In this document: piece by piece, positions 1 through 11,838 of the stretch | Position numbering within the stretch: position 1 is the first letter of the stretch | Layout: each line of letters begins with the position of its first letter | Source: Leptodontidium sp. MPI-SDFR-AT-0119 | Lineage: Eukaryota > Ascomycota > Leotiomycetes > Helotiales > Leptodontidiaceae | NCBI GenBank assembly: GCA_020726505.1 | Contig: JAHLEZ010000008.1 | Coordinates: 1 to 64,000, forward strand | Direction of reading: 5' to 3' | Length of the DNA stretch: 64,000 bases | Program-made: the position numbers and the translations under genes | Notes under the pieces: generated by a model | Databases searched by the model: none | Told to the model about the DNA's origin: nothing | Seen by the model: the letters and a program-made list of their open reading frames with translations, nothing else

Positions 1-483
1 TCTGATAACCTTTTAAACGCTAGCCCCTTCAGTCAGAATCTGTCGCCATCCTCTTCAGCGACATCCATGGCGCCGCTCCCTCTATATCCAAGGCTACTAT
101 TCAGTATCCGAGTCACGGAAGATGTCAAACCCAATAACTTATGCCCCGATCTATTCTCCGACTGGCTGCGACAGATTCCCATTTGTGTATCGCTGGTGAG
201 AGTCGAAGCTGGATTTGCAAGCGGTTCGACTCTTATCATGTGCTCTATCCCAGCAGCTAGGGTTGGATACCTTCCTGCGCATCTAGCAATTGTACTTTTG
301 GGCTCTATTCGATCTCAAAACATATTCAGGGGGTTAAATGAAGCTCCTAAAACCGTTGATAAGGCAACCGATAGCTTTATAATTACCTTGGCTGCTCCAA
401 ATTGGCCGGACTTCCAAGTCATCGCTTCCAAGGCTCTTACAGCAATATCAGCCTCATCTAGACGAAACGACCACTTTAACTAA
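1..483 (+). CDS. Unrecognised ORF, open at the left window edge
   Basis: The frame is open from base 1 to a TAA at 481-483, so the coding part may start outside the window. The first in-window ATG is at 67 (138 residues from there). I do not recognise the product with certainty. The segment around residues 40-90, with RVEAGFASGSTL followed by a hydrophobic stretch, has the look of a domain seen in large uncharacterised proteins of filamentous fungi, but I cannot name it. GC content is normal, not RIP-like. It could be a 3' exon of a longer gene or a decayed fragment, and it may once have been joined to the ORF at 996-1358 on the same strand. Confidence 0.35.
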   Translation, partial: SDNLLNASPFSQNLSPSSSATSMAPLPLYPRLLFSIRVTEDVKPNNLCPDLFSDWLRQIPICVSLVRVEAGFASGSTLIMCSIPAARVGYLPAHLAIVLLGSIRSQNIFRGLNEAPKTVDKATDSFIITLAAPNWPDFQVIASKALTAISASSRRNDHFN

Positions 484-995
484 GACGACACACTCCTCTG
501 CGGCGTTTACCTTGCTAACTAATTTGCCTTCTAATAGTAAAATCGCAGATTTCGGGAGATAGCCTTTAACAAAATATGAATTCAAGTTCGAGCCACCAAG
601 CAAATTCAACAATGATTCTGGGTTGGGATTTGATCAGCCTTAAACAGATCATCATGATTCTCCTATATCGTCCCATGATCTAAGTAATCTTGAACTTACG
701 TTAAAGCAATATCTCGCCCAGACCCCGAAAGTGGAAGAGTCTCCCAGCCCCTAATACAGGATTAGACACGCTGACTGGGCCTCCGTTCGTGACTCTAGCC
801 ACCTACCGCGATCGGCTCCTAGCGTTTTTGGATAGTTGCAGCCCAAGGTCTTTAAGAAACAGTGAGCAGCTCAATTATCGGGAGCCTTCGACAGCTCCGA
901 GCATCGATCCAGGCGTTCACCCCGACAGCGATAAGCAGAGACTTCGAAACTAACAAAAAGCCTCTCTAGAAGTTGCCCTCAAGCTCAAGCGCGAG

Positions 996-1358
996 ATGGA
1001 CAAAATCCTCCAGCCCAAAATCGGAGGAAGCATCTCTGAGAACCAGCGCAAGCTCAGATTTTCCGTTGGTCTCGAATGCATCGCAGTATATATGCACTAC
1101 TTTGAGGGTGCAAGTAGAGGCCACAAAGCTGACGCGCGGGAAAGCGGCATTCCGCTCTGGAAATTCATCGACATTGGAGTCAAGAACATCCCAACGCTGC
1201 ATGCATTGAGTACCCAACTCGGACCTATTCTCAGAGAGAGACTGCATCTCATTTATGTCGAGAATTTGCGCTATACCCAGGACTCGAAGTTCTTCCAATC
1301 GTTCATAAGTAATCGAACGTCACGCGATAGGCTGTGGACAGAATCCTATCGTGTGTAA
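996..1358 (+). CDS. Hypothetical ORF or exon fragment, 120 aa
   Basis: An ATG at 996 opens a 120-residue frame ending at TAA 1356-1358. The frame is also open upstream to a TAA near 945, and a CTCTCTAG at about 961-969 could be an intron acceptor, so this may be a downstream exon of a gene beginning further left, perhaps with the ORF at 1-483. The protein has no signal peptide or clear membrane segment. It contains a cysteine and several aromatic residues in the first 50 residues. I do not recognise a family. The minus-strand ORF over the same bases looks like a shadow. Confidence 0.3.
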   Translation: MDKILQPKIGGSISENQRKLRFSVGLECIAVYMHYFEGASRGHKADARESGIPLWKFIDIGVKNIPTLHALSTQLGPILRERLHLIYVENLRYTQDSKFFQSFISNRTSRDRLWTESYRV

Positions 1359-2999
1359 ATGGTCTTGATTAAGTTAGGCGCGCAGGATGTGTTGGGGCCG
1401 TGGACGACGGCTAAGGAGGCCATTGCTTATACTTTGATCGTATTGGCATTGTATAGAGAGAAGGAGGACATTCAAGCTCGTTGAAAAATTGTGTTGATCT
1501 AGCTCAGGAAGCAGAACCATACGTCAAATGTTGCAAGCCAGGGTCTATTCGTCTGACAGAGGAAATTCAATAATGACCCCTCAAAGCTGAAAGCCCCACC
1601 AGCCTTCACTCCAGCTACAGCCGTACAACTAACTAGTCGGAATGTTGATTTTGGCTTTTTGGTCCCGCCACAACTCTAGAGCCATTTACCCCTCGAATTT
1701 CCTAGAACCGACTTTACGAATATAACATTTAATTAAATAACGGGTTGATCGTTGTAAATTTCTTTTGAATGCGTGGTTATGGAATTATTTAAAAAGGAGC
1801 GGAAATCGCAAATTTGACTTGGTGCTGTGCAAAGGCAAGCTCTTAGCTACTCGTCGGTTTATATAGTAAAGAGCTGTTCTCGTGTAACACTGGTTTCTGC
1901 TGGTATAACGCTGCACTGGAAGCCGTTAAGGAGCCGCTGTCTAGTGAGATAGCCTCTGCGGCTAGCAGGACATAGCTAGCAAACGATAGTCTTCAAGGAC
2001 GCTTCTCGCAGGATATGAGGTGCCTGCCTCAGGTCATTTCGCCTAGGGAATTTTGGATTTACGCTGCAAATCCGGGGATGCTTCCTACACTATTAGGCTT
2101 GCCTTCAATACCTCCTGGTCCATAATCCTAGCTTTCACTGACTATCCTCGAACGCCGCAGACTGCCCGGAAGCAAATGGAATATGCATTATGGAGTACGG
2201 GACGTGGGCGTCGAATTTTATCGGGGTCGAAGGCCCTTTTAGGGATGGTTAGTGAGTGTTGGGAAGTCGAGTCGGGAAGTAGGCACCTACAGATATAGTG
2301 GTGAATCTCGTGTTTCAATCATTAGGCACAGCCTTGAACTTCATCTCAACTCGTTCCAATCTGCCTTTAAACTTTTGGTATTGGTCTCCGGTTACCTATG
2401 CCGGGAGGAAGAAACCGCCTTCTAGGACGGTCTTGAGAGATAGGTGATATCCAAAGTCGAGAGGTGTCGTGTTGACGAGCTCTTGTAACTCTTCGACCGT
2501 GTCGGCATATATTGACACTGTTAGGAGCTCGCAAGGTACAAGTGTGATGGAATGCAAAAGCGCAAGAGACTGAAGAAGCTTCATCTTGCCCGATGTTTAT
2601 GGATTGTAAGAGTGGTGAGATGTTGACCACCCCAGTTCTGATACCTTTAAGCATATATACCTGGGCGAGCAAGATGCACTAAATCAGATGTACTGTTCAG
2701 CCTTGCCCCTTTCCTGCGAAACCTTGCCTTAGAGGAAGTCAAACGAGGCCCAATGATTGACATATAATGCACAGCGAAGGTAATGAAGGTAATGAAAACC
2801 TTATCGTCATGTGCAGGACCCCAGACCATCTGATATCTGACGAATCATCTCGTGTATTAGCATGGAAACATAGAGATTCATGTCATAGGCGTCAAGGTCC
2901 CAGAATAACAAGTCACTCATCCCCGCACTCTCATCTGATATGCGGCCTAGAACATTGCGCTACCAAATCTGTTTAACGTAGAATCCATTTAATGGAAAC
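1359..2999. other. Intergenic, no supported gene
   Basis: Normal-GC sequence with only short open frames. One minus-strand frame at 2396-2584 starts with a hydrophobic stretch and could be a fragment of a secreted protein, but it is only 62 codons and has no supporting exon. From about 2970 the sequence becomes AT-rich and grades into the repeat field. Confidence 0.4.
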
Positions 3000-3884
3000 T
3001 AAATAATTGTGACAGTTTGTAGTGTTCTAATCCCGTCTACACTATTATCCACACGTCTAAGATACTAGCTACAAACCCCGATTCTACTACATTCCCTATC
3101 ACTAATCGGAACCAAACACAAGTAATACTAGTTATTAAGCTCGATTCTAATAAGAAAGCAACGCATCTTATTAAGAAAGTCGTTATTTATATCCGAAAAC
3201 TATTACTCCCGTAGGTCGGCTTGCGTAGTATTTTTCTTGGCCTTATGCTATCTAATTAATGAAATAGTTAAGAACCCCTTTAAATATATGTTGGTTTAAA
3301 GGAACTTTTATTATTTAATTAGCATCTAGTACTAGATTATTAAGAGAAGGCGCAGTTTTAGGCCCTAAGAAAACGCGATAACTATTATACTAAACGGTTT
3401 CTTATTCGTAATAATAAGTAATCTTCGTGTTCTTTTCTTTAACATACGCTTTTATTATAGCCCCTCGTAATATGAGTTTTCCGTAATACCTATTTAAAAC
3501 TCTGGAAACCAATATATCTATAATCTCGACATTTTATTTGAATAAGCTACTATTAGTTCCTAAGTCGTGTTGTTAGATTTTGACTTCGGTAACTCGTGCC
3601 GACTCTACGCGAGAATAGCCGGAGTAATCTCCACTGCTTACGCGGACCGGAAATTACTCTCGTATTCGATTACGTAGTCCGTAAGAGCCACGTAATCGAT
3701 TACGTAGTCGTCGAAGCTTCTAGAGAAGCTAATATTGTATATAACTACCGAAGAGCCCTTATGGCTCTTCTCTTAAGTAAGCAAGCAATTTACTTTGTCT
3801 CTAATCACGTGCTCACTTACTGCGCTTCCTCTTTTCTGATTGGCTCACCTATTCTCACACATAGGATATTAAAGGATTTAATTA
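3000..3884. other. AT-rich repeat debris
   Basis: TA-rich sequence with no coding frame that I trust. A somewhat GC-richer island at about 3560-3880 contains two close copies of GATTACGTAGTC and a short hairpin (GAAGAGCC/GGCTCTTC around 3750-3772). It abuts the broken end of the Gypsy-B copy at about 3885. I could not define its termini or a target-site duplication. Confidence 0.4.
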
Positions 3885-6558
3885 ATTTTTTATAATATAA
3901 AAGCGCTTTTTAACCTCTTCAGTAAAGCTTAATAATCGAGTTAGCGAAACGCTAATAATAAATCGTAGAAAAACTTTTAACTTAAGGGAGTCGTTAAGTG
4001 CCGTAATCTTAGTTTGCCTTCGGCGGTAGTTATTTATATTAATAAGAGTATCTTTTCGTTTCGTATTAAGCTAGTGTATTTTAATAATTAGCTTATTAGA
4101 ACAGTTAGTATTAACGAAGACTCGCTAGTTAAAGAACAGCTAAACAGGCATATCTAATAGCTACTTTAATTGATTACAATTTTTCGTATACAACTACTTT
4201 AAGTCTTAATATTCTAAGAATTTCCAATTAATTAGAACGTTAGTGTTTCCTAGGTTAGTTATTAAAAAAGAGAAATTAATTCGCCGGTGGTTAATCGTTA
4301 AAGTAAGCAAAACGGCCGTATTAATTAGCTTGCCTTTCTTGCTATTGTAGCCAGTTAGGGTGATTAGCTAAGGGAGGGATATAAAAGAGATATTAAATTA
4401 CTTAACGAGTTAGTACATAAAAGAGGTTTTAATAGTATTAAAAATATTAACTTCGCTATTAATATATATAAGTATCTTAGTAAAGAATTTATTTCTTCTT
4501 ACTTTAATATTAACTAAGAATTGTTGTCTATTAATAAGGGCATAGAAATCAAATGCCAAGTCCTTTTATAAATTGTAGCTTATACTAAGGTGTAAGTCTT
4601 TATTACGGCTTAGGAGTTTTTTAAAACCTCGTTAGTCTTTAGGTCCTTACTAACGATTAGCTTAAAAATCGACTTATTGAAAATCTAATCTCTACGGCGC
4701 TTAGGATAATTACTAACTTAATAACTAGTCTTATTGTAATAAAGGCATATATCGAAAGGGACGTCTTTAGGTGCAAGGGGAGGTATAAGGGATTTAGGTC
4801 GGCGCAAAATAAGCGAGGGAAAGGGCGTACGCTAGCGAACATCCGACGACTATTTTAAAATTAAGGTCGGGGGTTTTTATATTATAATCGCCGGCGTAAA
4901 GGAAGTTATATACTAATTATTCTTTTTTAAGATACCGCGCGAGTCGTTAATATTATTAAAAGAGACTCGAGGGGCTTCGTAACTAACGGTAGTAACTCGT
5001 TCGTTAGCTCATCTAGTAGTAATGTTTCGTAACTCGCGGTTTAAGACGGCTAAGAACTTATTAAAAGCCGTATAATCCCTAGCAAATTTATATTTCTTAA
5101 TATAAATATTATATTTAAATTTATCGAAGACCTTTTTATATACGTTATCGAACTAACGGGTAAGTGAAATCTTTCCGGTAGCCGTATATATCGTAAACTT
5201 CGTACGGAACTCATTATATATTATACTACTTATATATAATGGATTATGCTTAAGCTTAGCTACTTATACCCGGTTCTAATCAAAGAATCGTTGATTTAAA
5301 GCCTTTAAAACATTGGCGACTTTATTAAAGTCTGCAGTAAAGTTAGGGTTTATTCGCTAAAAGATAATAGTCTTAGCCTTTCTTTTTATATATTTAAAGT
5401 AAGCATAGATTTTTGATTTGCCAGTAAGGAAGTTTCTTAAATACGTTTAAAACAAAATAGCTTTATATTTATTTTTCAAGCGTCGTAATTAATTTCGTCC
5501 TTATAATCGCTAAAGGGGGTACAGGGGTACTTGACCTTATTAGGCTCGACGGCAGGAATAATAGGATTTAGCTTAGGTAGGTAATAATCCGTAGTTAATT
5601 AAAGGTTTGCCGTAAGAGCTCGTATTAATTAGTCGTAAGAAGGAAAAGAAGTACGAGTCTCTTAGCAGGGGTTATTAATAGCATATTAAATAAGGGCTTA
5701 TATAATAGCGACGACAATAATAAAGTTAACGAAGTCCTTAATTAGCTAATTTACCTTTGTTTATTAAGCGGGGGTAAGTCCCTTTATAACGGTAATAAGC
5801 TTTAGCAATATATTAAAGAAGTTCTAGAACTTAGCTTTTAAGTTTAAATTAGATTCTTCGAAGTTATTAGGTTCTTTTATAAGAGTTTCGATCGAAGGGA
5901 TAGGGGTATTAGTAAAGCCTAGCCGTAAGGGGCGCTTTTTTCTTTAGAGCTTCGCCGACAAGGGGGAGAAGTTAATAGGACGGGGTAAAGAGGTATTTAA
6001 GATTATTAATTAATTTGTTAATTAAATATATAAGTCGAAATAAAGACGCGTATTAAATTACCGCATAGCAAGTTAACCGCAAGTAAATATCTAGCTTTTT
6101 TTAAGATAATCTACTACTAAGGTAAAGAGGTACTTATTTATTAAATAGGCTATAATATTAAAGCTCGTTATTAACTTATTATAAAGGCAAGTTAATAAGG
6201 TGATAAGACCGGGTGAAATATAACGCTTTATAACAAGGGGATATTAGTCTTTTTTTATATTACGATTAATAAGAGGTTAATACGGCGAGTAGACTTTAGC
6301 TTTATATTTAAACCTAATATTACGCTCAAAATCGAGAAGAAAAGACAAGGAGAAAAGGAGAGCTTTTTATAAGAGAGAGCTTAAGTATAAATACACAAAG
6401 GATTCTCCTAATTAGGCCTAGCGTAATCAAACGCTATTTATATTAATATGTCGCATGCTCGCCACTTAGTCTTCTTAATTAGGCTTAGCGCCGTCGCATA
6501 ACCAGCGATACTACGAGCCGTGTCGGTTAGAATACGAGGCGCATCGGAGGTCGTAACA
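3885..6558 (-). mobile_element. Gypsy-B copy, 5' LTR plus gag/early pol, 3'-truncated, RIP-degraded
   Basis: On the minus strand this matches the complete Gypsy-B element at 19306-26227. The 5' LTR lies at 6258-6558 and the internal sequence runs leftwards through gag. The relation is visible in the paired residual frames 4657-4842 (minus) and 21168-21353 (plus), which both end in the pattern LSAVE-x4-IS-RFL. Further left, blocks at about 3900-4400 match 21780-22310 of Gypsy-B in the same order. Homology stops near 3885, so protease, RT, RNase H, integrase and the 3' LTR are missing. Stops are dense in all frames, as expected after RIP. Confidence 0.75.
6258..6558 (-). repeat. 5' LTR of the truncated Gypsy-B copy (301 bp)
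   Basis: The ends correspond to the TGTTACGACC...CCGTAACA termini of the family, with the leading TG (plus-strand view) altered to TA, as RIP would do. Length agrees with the 302-bp LTRs of the complete element. No target-site duplication can be tested because the other end is lost. Confidence 0.75.
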
Positions 6559-6819
6559 CTAATTATACTTAAGAACTGTTAATTCGAGTATAAGTAATCG
6601 AATCATCTAAATTATATATGTAAGAAGTAGTATATATTAAAACAACAAGTAGAATACTCTTTTCTTAAGATTAATACTACGTATAACTAAGTAATATATA
6701 ACAAGTGACTCGTAAAGAAGTAACTAGTTTATATCTTATATAAATAGACTAATAATAAGACTTATAAGTATTAAATTTAATATAATATCGTTGTCTATTA
6801 TTATTGTGTGAATAATAAT

Positions 6820-6847
6820 ATTCACGTAATGGGCGAATTACGTGAAT
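6820..6847. repeat. Perfect inverted repeat, 11-bp arms
   Basis: ATTCACGTAAT, six bases, then ATTACGTGAAT. It lies in otherwise AT-rich, gene-free sequence between the Gypsy-B LTR and the 164-bp element. The role is unknown. It could be a protein-binding palindrome or simply a remnant of another repeat. Confidence 0.5.
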
Positions 6848-7439
6848 ACGGAGGACGGGCAAAAACAGGGGTTATAGGACATAAATAGGAGCACTCGACG
6901 CTAGCCAATACGGGACTAACCCACGATAAGAGTCTCTTATATAAAGCTCTCATCGATACCTTAGAGTAGCTCTTTAGACTTCACTAAATACATACATGTA
7001 ACTATAGAGTTTGCATCGTGTATTAAAGCCTCAAAGGATTGACTAAGTTGTTACTTATTGCGGGAGCTCTAGTTAACATAGTGTAATCAACAATTATTAT
7101 TATTATTACTTATACTTTCTTAATATACTCGAGTTGTGCCCCTCAAAACGTGACTCTTATCTCAGTCTCGTCGTTAATAGATATAATAATAGTACGTAAG
7201 ACATAATAAAGTAGCTATATAAATATCTAGTTATATTAAGAAACAGTCTTTTTTTTTAGTTTCTTAAGCGGCTATTAACTTATAATTTCGTTCTTCGGCG
7301 ACACTTACTACTTAAGAATATCCTTATAGTTCCTTACTGCCGCTAATGTACTTAAATTTTATTATAGTATTTAGTCGTAGCTTTAAAGAACAAGCTTAAG
7401 TTTAGTTTCTTTAGTAGTAGCTATAACAGCGAAAGTAGC

Positions 7440-7603
7440 TGTCGTGCAAAGCTCTAATCGACGGTAGGCATGGCTCTTCCAGTGGCTACAGCGTGGTGGC
7501 AAAGGTGTCTGATTTCTAGGAGGGAGCTCCTGTCTACAACTGCCCCTATAACTGGCCCTGCTTACGTAGGCTAGGCACGTGCGCGTACCTGTGTTGCACG
7601 ACA
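7440..7603. mobile_element. 164-bp element with 10-bp inverted ends and 5-bp TSD (probable solo LTR)
   Basis: The sequence starts TGTCGTGCAA and ends TTGCACGACA, a perfect 10-bp inverted terminal repeat with TG...CA ends. It is flanked on both sides by GTAGC (7435-7439 and 7604-7608). This is the signature of an integrase-type insertion and fits a solo LTR of a small-LTR retrotransposon. A short non-autonomous DNA element with 5-bp TSD is an alternative. It is clearly GC-richer than its surroundings. Confidence 0.7.
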
Positions 7604-7845
7604 GTAGCCGTCTTAATTAACTTATACTTCGACCCCGCGAGTACCTCTTTTTATCTTATATACTATAACTATAAGTCTACTTTAGTTATTATAATATTAA
7701 CTTTATATTTAATCTCTTTTTCTTCCTTCTTTATTTATTCTATAACCTCCGCCTTAATTATAGCGCTGATATCGTCATTGCCACTACTACTGTTATCTCT
7801 ACCCTTAATTTTATTATTGACGTCACGTGTTAGTCGCGTCGCGTT

Positions 7846-8225
7846 TGAAAAGAAGAGATTTGGTGTGAATGATGATTCTATTGTAGAGGGGATTTCTAGG
7901 TCTATATAACTACTCTAGCTTTATCACGTATATACTCGCTTAGACGGCCTAATTAGGCAAATGCAAGCTCAAACGAGTCTTTACCGAATACAGTTGCTTC
8001 CGGTGGTTTGAGACGCAAATCCCAAAGCTTCGTACAACCATTGTTTTAGTCTAGAAAAGCCGTGTATTAGAAGCCTTAGATTCCATGGCTGTAACCTGTG
8101 GAAGTCGGAGCTTTATATCAGACGTATGTGGCTTGTTTGAGCTATTTCCGACTGATTTAAGCCTAAAATAGGCTTTACTAAGTATATAAGCGAACTTTAA
8201 GCGAGGTAGTTATATTATATATTTA
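7846..8225 (+). repeat. C-family LTR-like repeat, copy 1
   Basis: About 375 bp that match 19458-19852 closely from TGAAAAGAAG onwards, including the block ending near GCGAGGTAGTTATATT. In the second copy the ends are fixed by a 5-bp duplication, which identifies the family as a solo LTR (or LTR-sized element). Here the 3' boundary is uncertain because AT-rich sequence follows, and no duplication could be identified. It may be one LTR of a decayed element extending to the right. Confidence 0.6.
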
Positions 8226-9700
8226 GTATAATCTTATAGCGTTCGTGTCTATTACTTAATATTATACTTACTTTTCTATACATTACGTTTATAATTAAAT
8301 AATTATATAGATCTCTTCATTTTTTAAACGCCTTTAATTATACTTTTTACTTTAATACTTTTATAAATTTTTTTAGCTTTAACTCTTAAAGCTATAGTTT
8401 AAGCACTAGAATCTATTTAAAACTAAAAGAATTAAATGTGGCAAAGACTTATTTAGTAATAATAATACACTCTAGACATTGTATTACTATTACTACAGCT
8501 TAATATATTAATTAACTTACTTTTGAACCTCTCTTTTAACTTAGTACTTATTACGTAAATAGCGGCTAATTAGCCCTAAGGCAACTGCGTACTAGTAGCC
8601 GGTCGTATAATATAATAACATATAAAATTCGGCATTTATAGTAAGTCACTACTGTAGTTCTTTAAGTAGTAGTAATAGCAGTTAAATTAATTAGAATAAT
8701 AGCTTAAAATCTAGAAGAATAATATATTTGTATATATTTTATAATAACTCTAATTATATAAGAGTATAATATAATCTTTAATAAGGCGAGAGTAAGGCGG
8801 CGGCAGTAGCTGCAGCCAATTATTATCGGGATTATATTGTAATCCCAGGGCGAATACTATTAAGGTACAGCCCGTGCGACCCCTATCGATGCGGCTAATT
8901 AGTATCGCGCACTACTATAAATGTAACTAATTAATAAAAGCGTTACTATATAATACGTATATAGTCAAGACGGGGTTCCCGTTATTACCTCAGCTAATTA
9001 GCAAAAACGTTACTGTGTAATACGCGGCCGAATACTATTAGGGAATAATAAGCGATTATTTATACCTCTTTGACTCGCGGTTTTTCTTTATTTAATTATA
9101 AAGTATAAGAACGTAAAAGGCGTTACTTTAACTTTAGCCTTTTTTAATAACTACTAATCGTTAATTTATCGACTTATTTACAACCTTAATTTTATACGTA
9201 TATTACTTACTATTAATATAATAAATTTTATAATTGGAATTATAAATTATAAACGTTAAATTAAGTAATATAAGTTTTTTAAAATAACTTACGTTATTTT
9301 ACGTTATCCCTAAAGAGATAAATGTAATTAGTTATAAGATAATTTAAATTATATATAAAAATTAATATAACTTTAGACTAAGGAAAAAATCCTATAAGAT
9401 ATAAAACTATAATAAATACGAACATTAAGGATATAAAAATAAATTTAGAATAAAAATAATAACCTAATTAAAAGTCAATAATTTGTCTAATTTTAATATA
9501 AATAGAAATTATAAAGTAATTAAAGTTATTAATTAAAGGAAAAGAATAATAGTTCGAATAATAAAATATTTATTATCTTAATATTAAAAGTTATTATTAT
9601 TAATATTTAAATAATAATATTTATATTATGTTAATAAAATATAAAGAAATACTATTATAAGAGTTTAAAAAAATATTATTTATATTACTTTAAGTAATAA
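8226..9700. other. Extremely AT-rich RIP-like desert
   Basis: Dominated by TA/AT runs with no coding frame, and presumably remnants of RIP-mutated transposons. A slightly GC-richer stretch around 8790-9010 contains no recognisable gene. Confidence 0.55.
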
Positions 9701-10045
9701 AAAAAGAAAGCTTTTAAGTGACAAAATATCTGTCATTTAATAAAATATTATTAAAAAATTAATATAATAATATTTATGTCATTCTACTTAATAAAATAGA
9801 AAAAGTTTTCGAGTAATAAAATATCTGTCACTTTAATAAAATATTATTAAAAAAGTTGAAATAATAATATTTATATTATTTTACTTAATAAGAGGGAAAG
9901 ACTTTCGAATAACAAAATACCTATTACTTTAATAAAATATTAAAATTTCTTATTATACGAGTTAAAATAATAACATTTATATTATTTTAAAATATAATTT
10001 TTTTAAAATACCAAAGTATTTGTTATTATAAAAAATTTAATAATA
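9700..10045. repeat. Degenerate minisatellite, period about 95-99 bp
   Basis: A block resembling AAAATATCTGTCA recurs at about 9723, 9818, 9914 and 10013, giving spacings of 95, 96 and 99 bp. Each is followed by a run of TAATAAAATATT and an ATAATATTTATATT-like block. The copies differ mainly by A/T changes. No gene overlaps. Confidence 0.6.
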
Positions 10046-10220
10046 AGGATTTTGTTATTTATTTTTATAAAATCATTTTATTAATATATACTTAAATAGT
10101 ATTAATATTTATAAAATATATTTTTATAACTTAAAAATAATTTATATTTTAAACGCTTTTTAAATTTTAAATTTAAATTTAACTTTTTAAACACTTAACT
10201 GTTTCTGAACCTAACCCTGT

Positions 10221-10792
10221 TTACTTATATAGAATACGAGAGATAAAGAGAGAGAAAAACACTTATAATAAGTTAACGTTATTAGAAACAAATATAACCC
10301 AAACCTTAAACACTAACCCTAAGCACTTGACTAAGTAAGCGATAGGATTTAACCCGCAAATATCGCTCGATACTAGTAGCACCGGAAATGACACACGTTT
10401 AGCACCGCTTGCAAACTAAAACCTAGTGTACGGGATCGTAAGCGAGCTCGCTAGTTATAATAAATAATAATAACGTAAGAAAACGAAACAAGAAGAGAGT
10501 ATAAGGCTAAATAAAGTAAGAAAATAAATTATGTTTTTTACCAGAATATTTCCTAACGAAATCCGGGGAAGTGCCAGGGTAGGACGGACTAGGTCAGGGC
10601 ACGTGCGCATGTTTTCCACTGGAATACCGCCTTCACATAACAAGTAGGCTTATATTTCACTTATCCTGAGAATACTTCTTTACCTGTAATATACTTTATT
10701 TATACTTATACGAGCGTTAAAAAGAGAGAAAAACACTTGTAGCAAGTTAGCGTTATTAAAAACAAATATAACCCAAACCTCAAACCCTAAAT
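10221..10792. repeat. Pair of roughly 100-bp direct repeats
   Basis: Positions about 10221-10322 and 10698-10792 share the order TTACTTATA, AAAGAGAGAAAAACACTT, AAGTTA(G)CGTTATTA and AACAAATATAACCCAAACC. The spacing is about 477 bp. They might be the ends of an old short element, but I see no target duplication. The stretch between them contains a GC-richer island at 10550-10640 without a supported gene. Confidence 0.5.
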
Positions 10793-11838
10793 ACTCCTTA
10801 GGTCGTAGCTACTAAGGAGCTTTATAATCGCCTTAAGCTCGTTCCCTAAGAGTTAATATAGCTGCGCTCGCAAGTACCGCTCTTAATTGCTCACCTCTAA
10901 GACGATATATAAGTTATAAATATAGCAAATAATGATTTTATAAGTCGAATTATATAAAAACATAACGAGAGCGCGCGAAGAGACGACGAAACGCTAGTTT
11001 ACGAGGGATAAGGACAATAGTCTTTTACTAAAGGGCTTTCACTAGAAAGCTGCCTTAGTCAGTAGCGCCCGAACCAATTAACTCGCCGTATAAATAGGCT
11101 TTCATCGAAAACCCCCCTCACATAAGAGGTAGGAGAAAAAATTGTTCTGGCGATTTGGAACGAGCCTCCTCCAGGAACTGTTCACCAATGGAACCAATGT
11201 GACGGATAGGAATGGAATGGTGGACACACCTGCGAGGATCCATACATCTGCAAGTATTTCTCAAATTGGTACTCCTAATGCGAGTAATAGTTGATTTATG
11301 AGGTATACTGAGAGGCTTTAAAAGGAGTTACATGCAAGAAGGGGCGTTCTACGATCTGTGCATTCGGCGTTGTTTCATTTTGTTTAGTCTATCTGTCTGT
11401 GTAGCTTCTGGTACATCTAGTGTAGGGAGACCAGTCAGCATTTATTTGTAATACATAAGCTCAACAGAATTCGCTTTCAATTAGCGCTAAAAGTGGCACA
11501 TACACCTCGTTAGCTCAACAGTGTGTTTCTAGGCACGAACCTAATGATACACTCAAGGCTCACGGACCTCGCTTAAGGTGTACGGCCCTAGAGGAATACT
11601 AGTAAAGAAATTTCATTTCTTTGCTTGGGGAGTTCTTCTAACATTTCAAAGGAAACAAATCAAGCTACAAGGCAGTGGACCATCGGAATTGAAAAGTACC
11701 ATTGTTCTTCGAGGCGAAGACTACAAGTATAGGAAGTATTTGCCAAACAAGAAACCCGCTCGAAGAGTATCGACAGCGCCGCTTCTTATCACCAAAGATT
11801 TCTCCTTACATAACACCCATGCCTCCCACAAGATATGT
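10793..11838. other. Transition from AT-rich repeats to genic DNA
   Basis: Repeat-like sequence to about 11150, then ordinary GC content. The region 11560-11838 is the probable 3' flank of the oleate hydratase gene. The small plus-strand frames here are not supported. Confidence 0.4.

Noticed and set aside
2396..2584. 62-aa minus-strand ORF with hydrophobic N-terminus
   Set aside because: Too short, without supporting exon or cysteine pattern; possible but not supportable.
3560..3880. Solo LTR starting TGTTAG and ending CACACA
   Set aside because: The flanking bases do not form a duplication and the ends are not paired with another copy in the window.
4657..4842. Minus-strand 61-aa ORF as a gene
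   Set aside because: It is the counterpart of 21168-21353 in another Gypsy-B copy and is only a chance open stretch in degraded gag.
10206..10792. CCCTAA-like motifs suggesting telomeric sequence
   Set aside because: Only isolated single motifs (AACCTAACCCTG, ACTAACCCTAAG, AAACCCTAAA), no tandem array.
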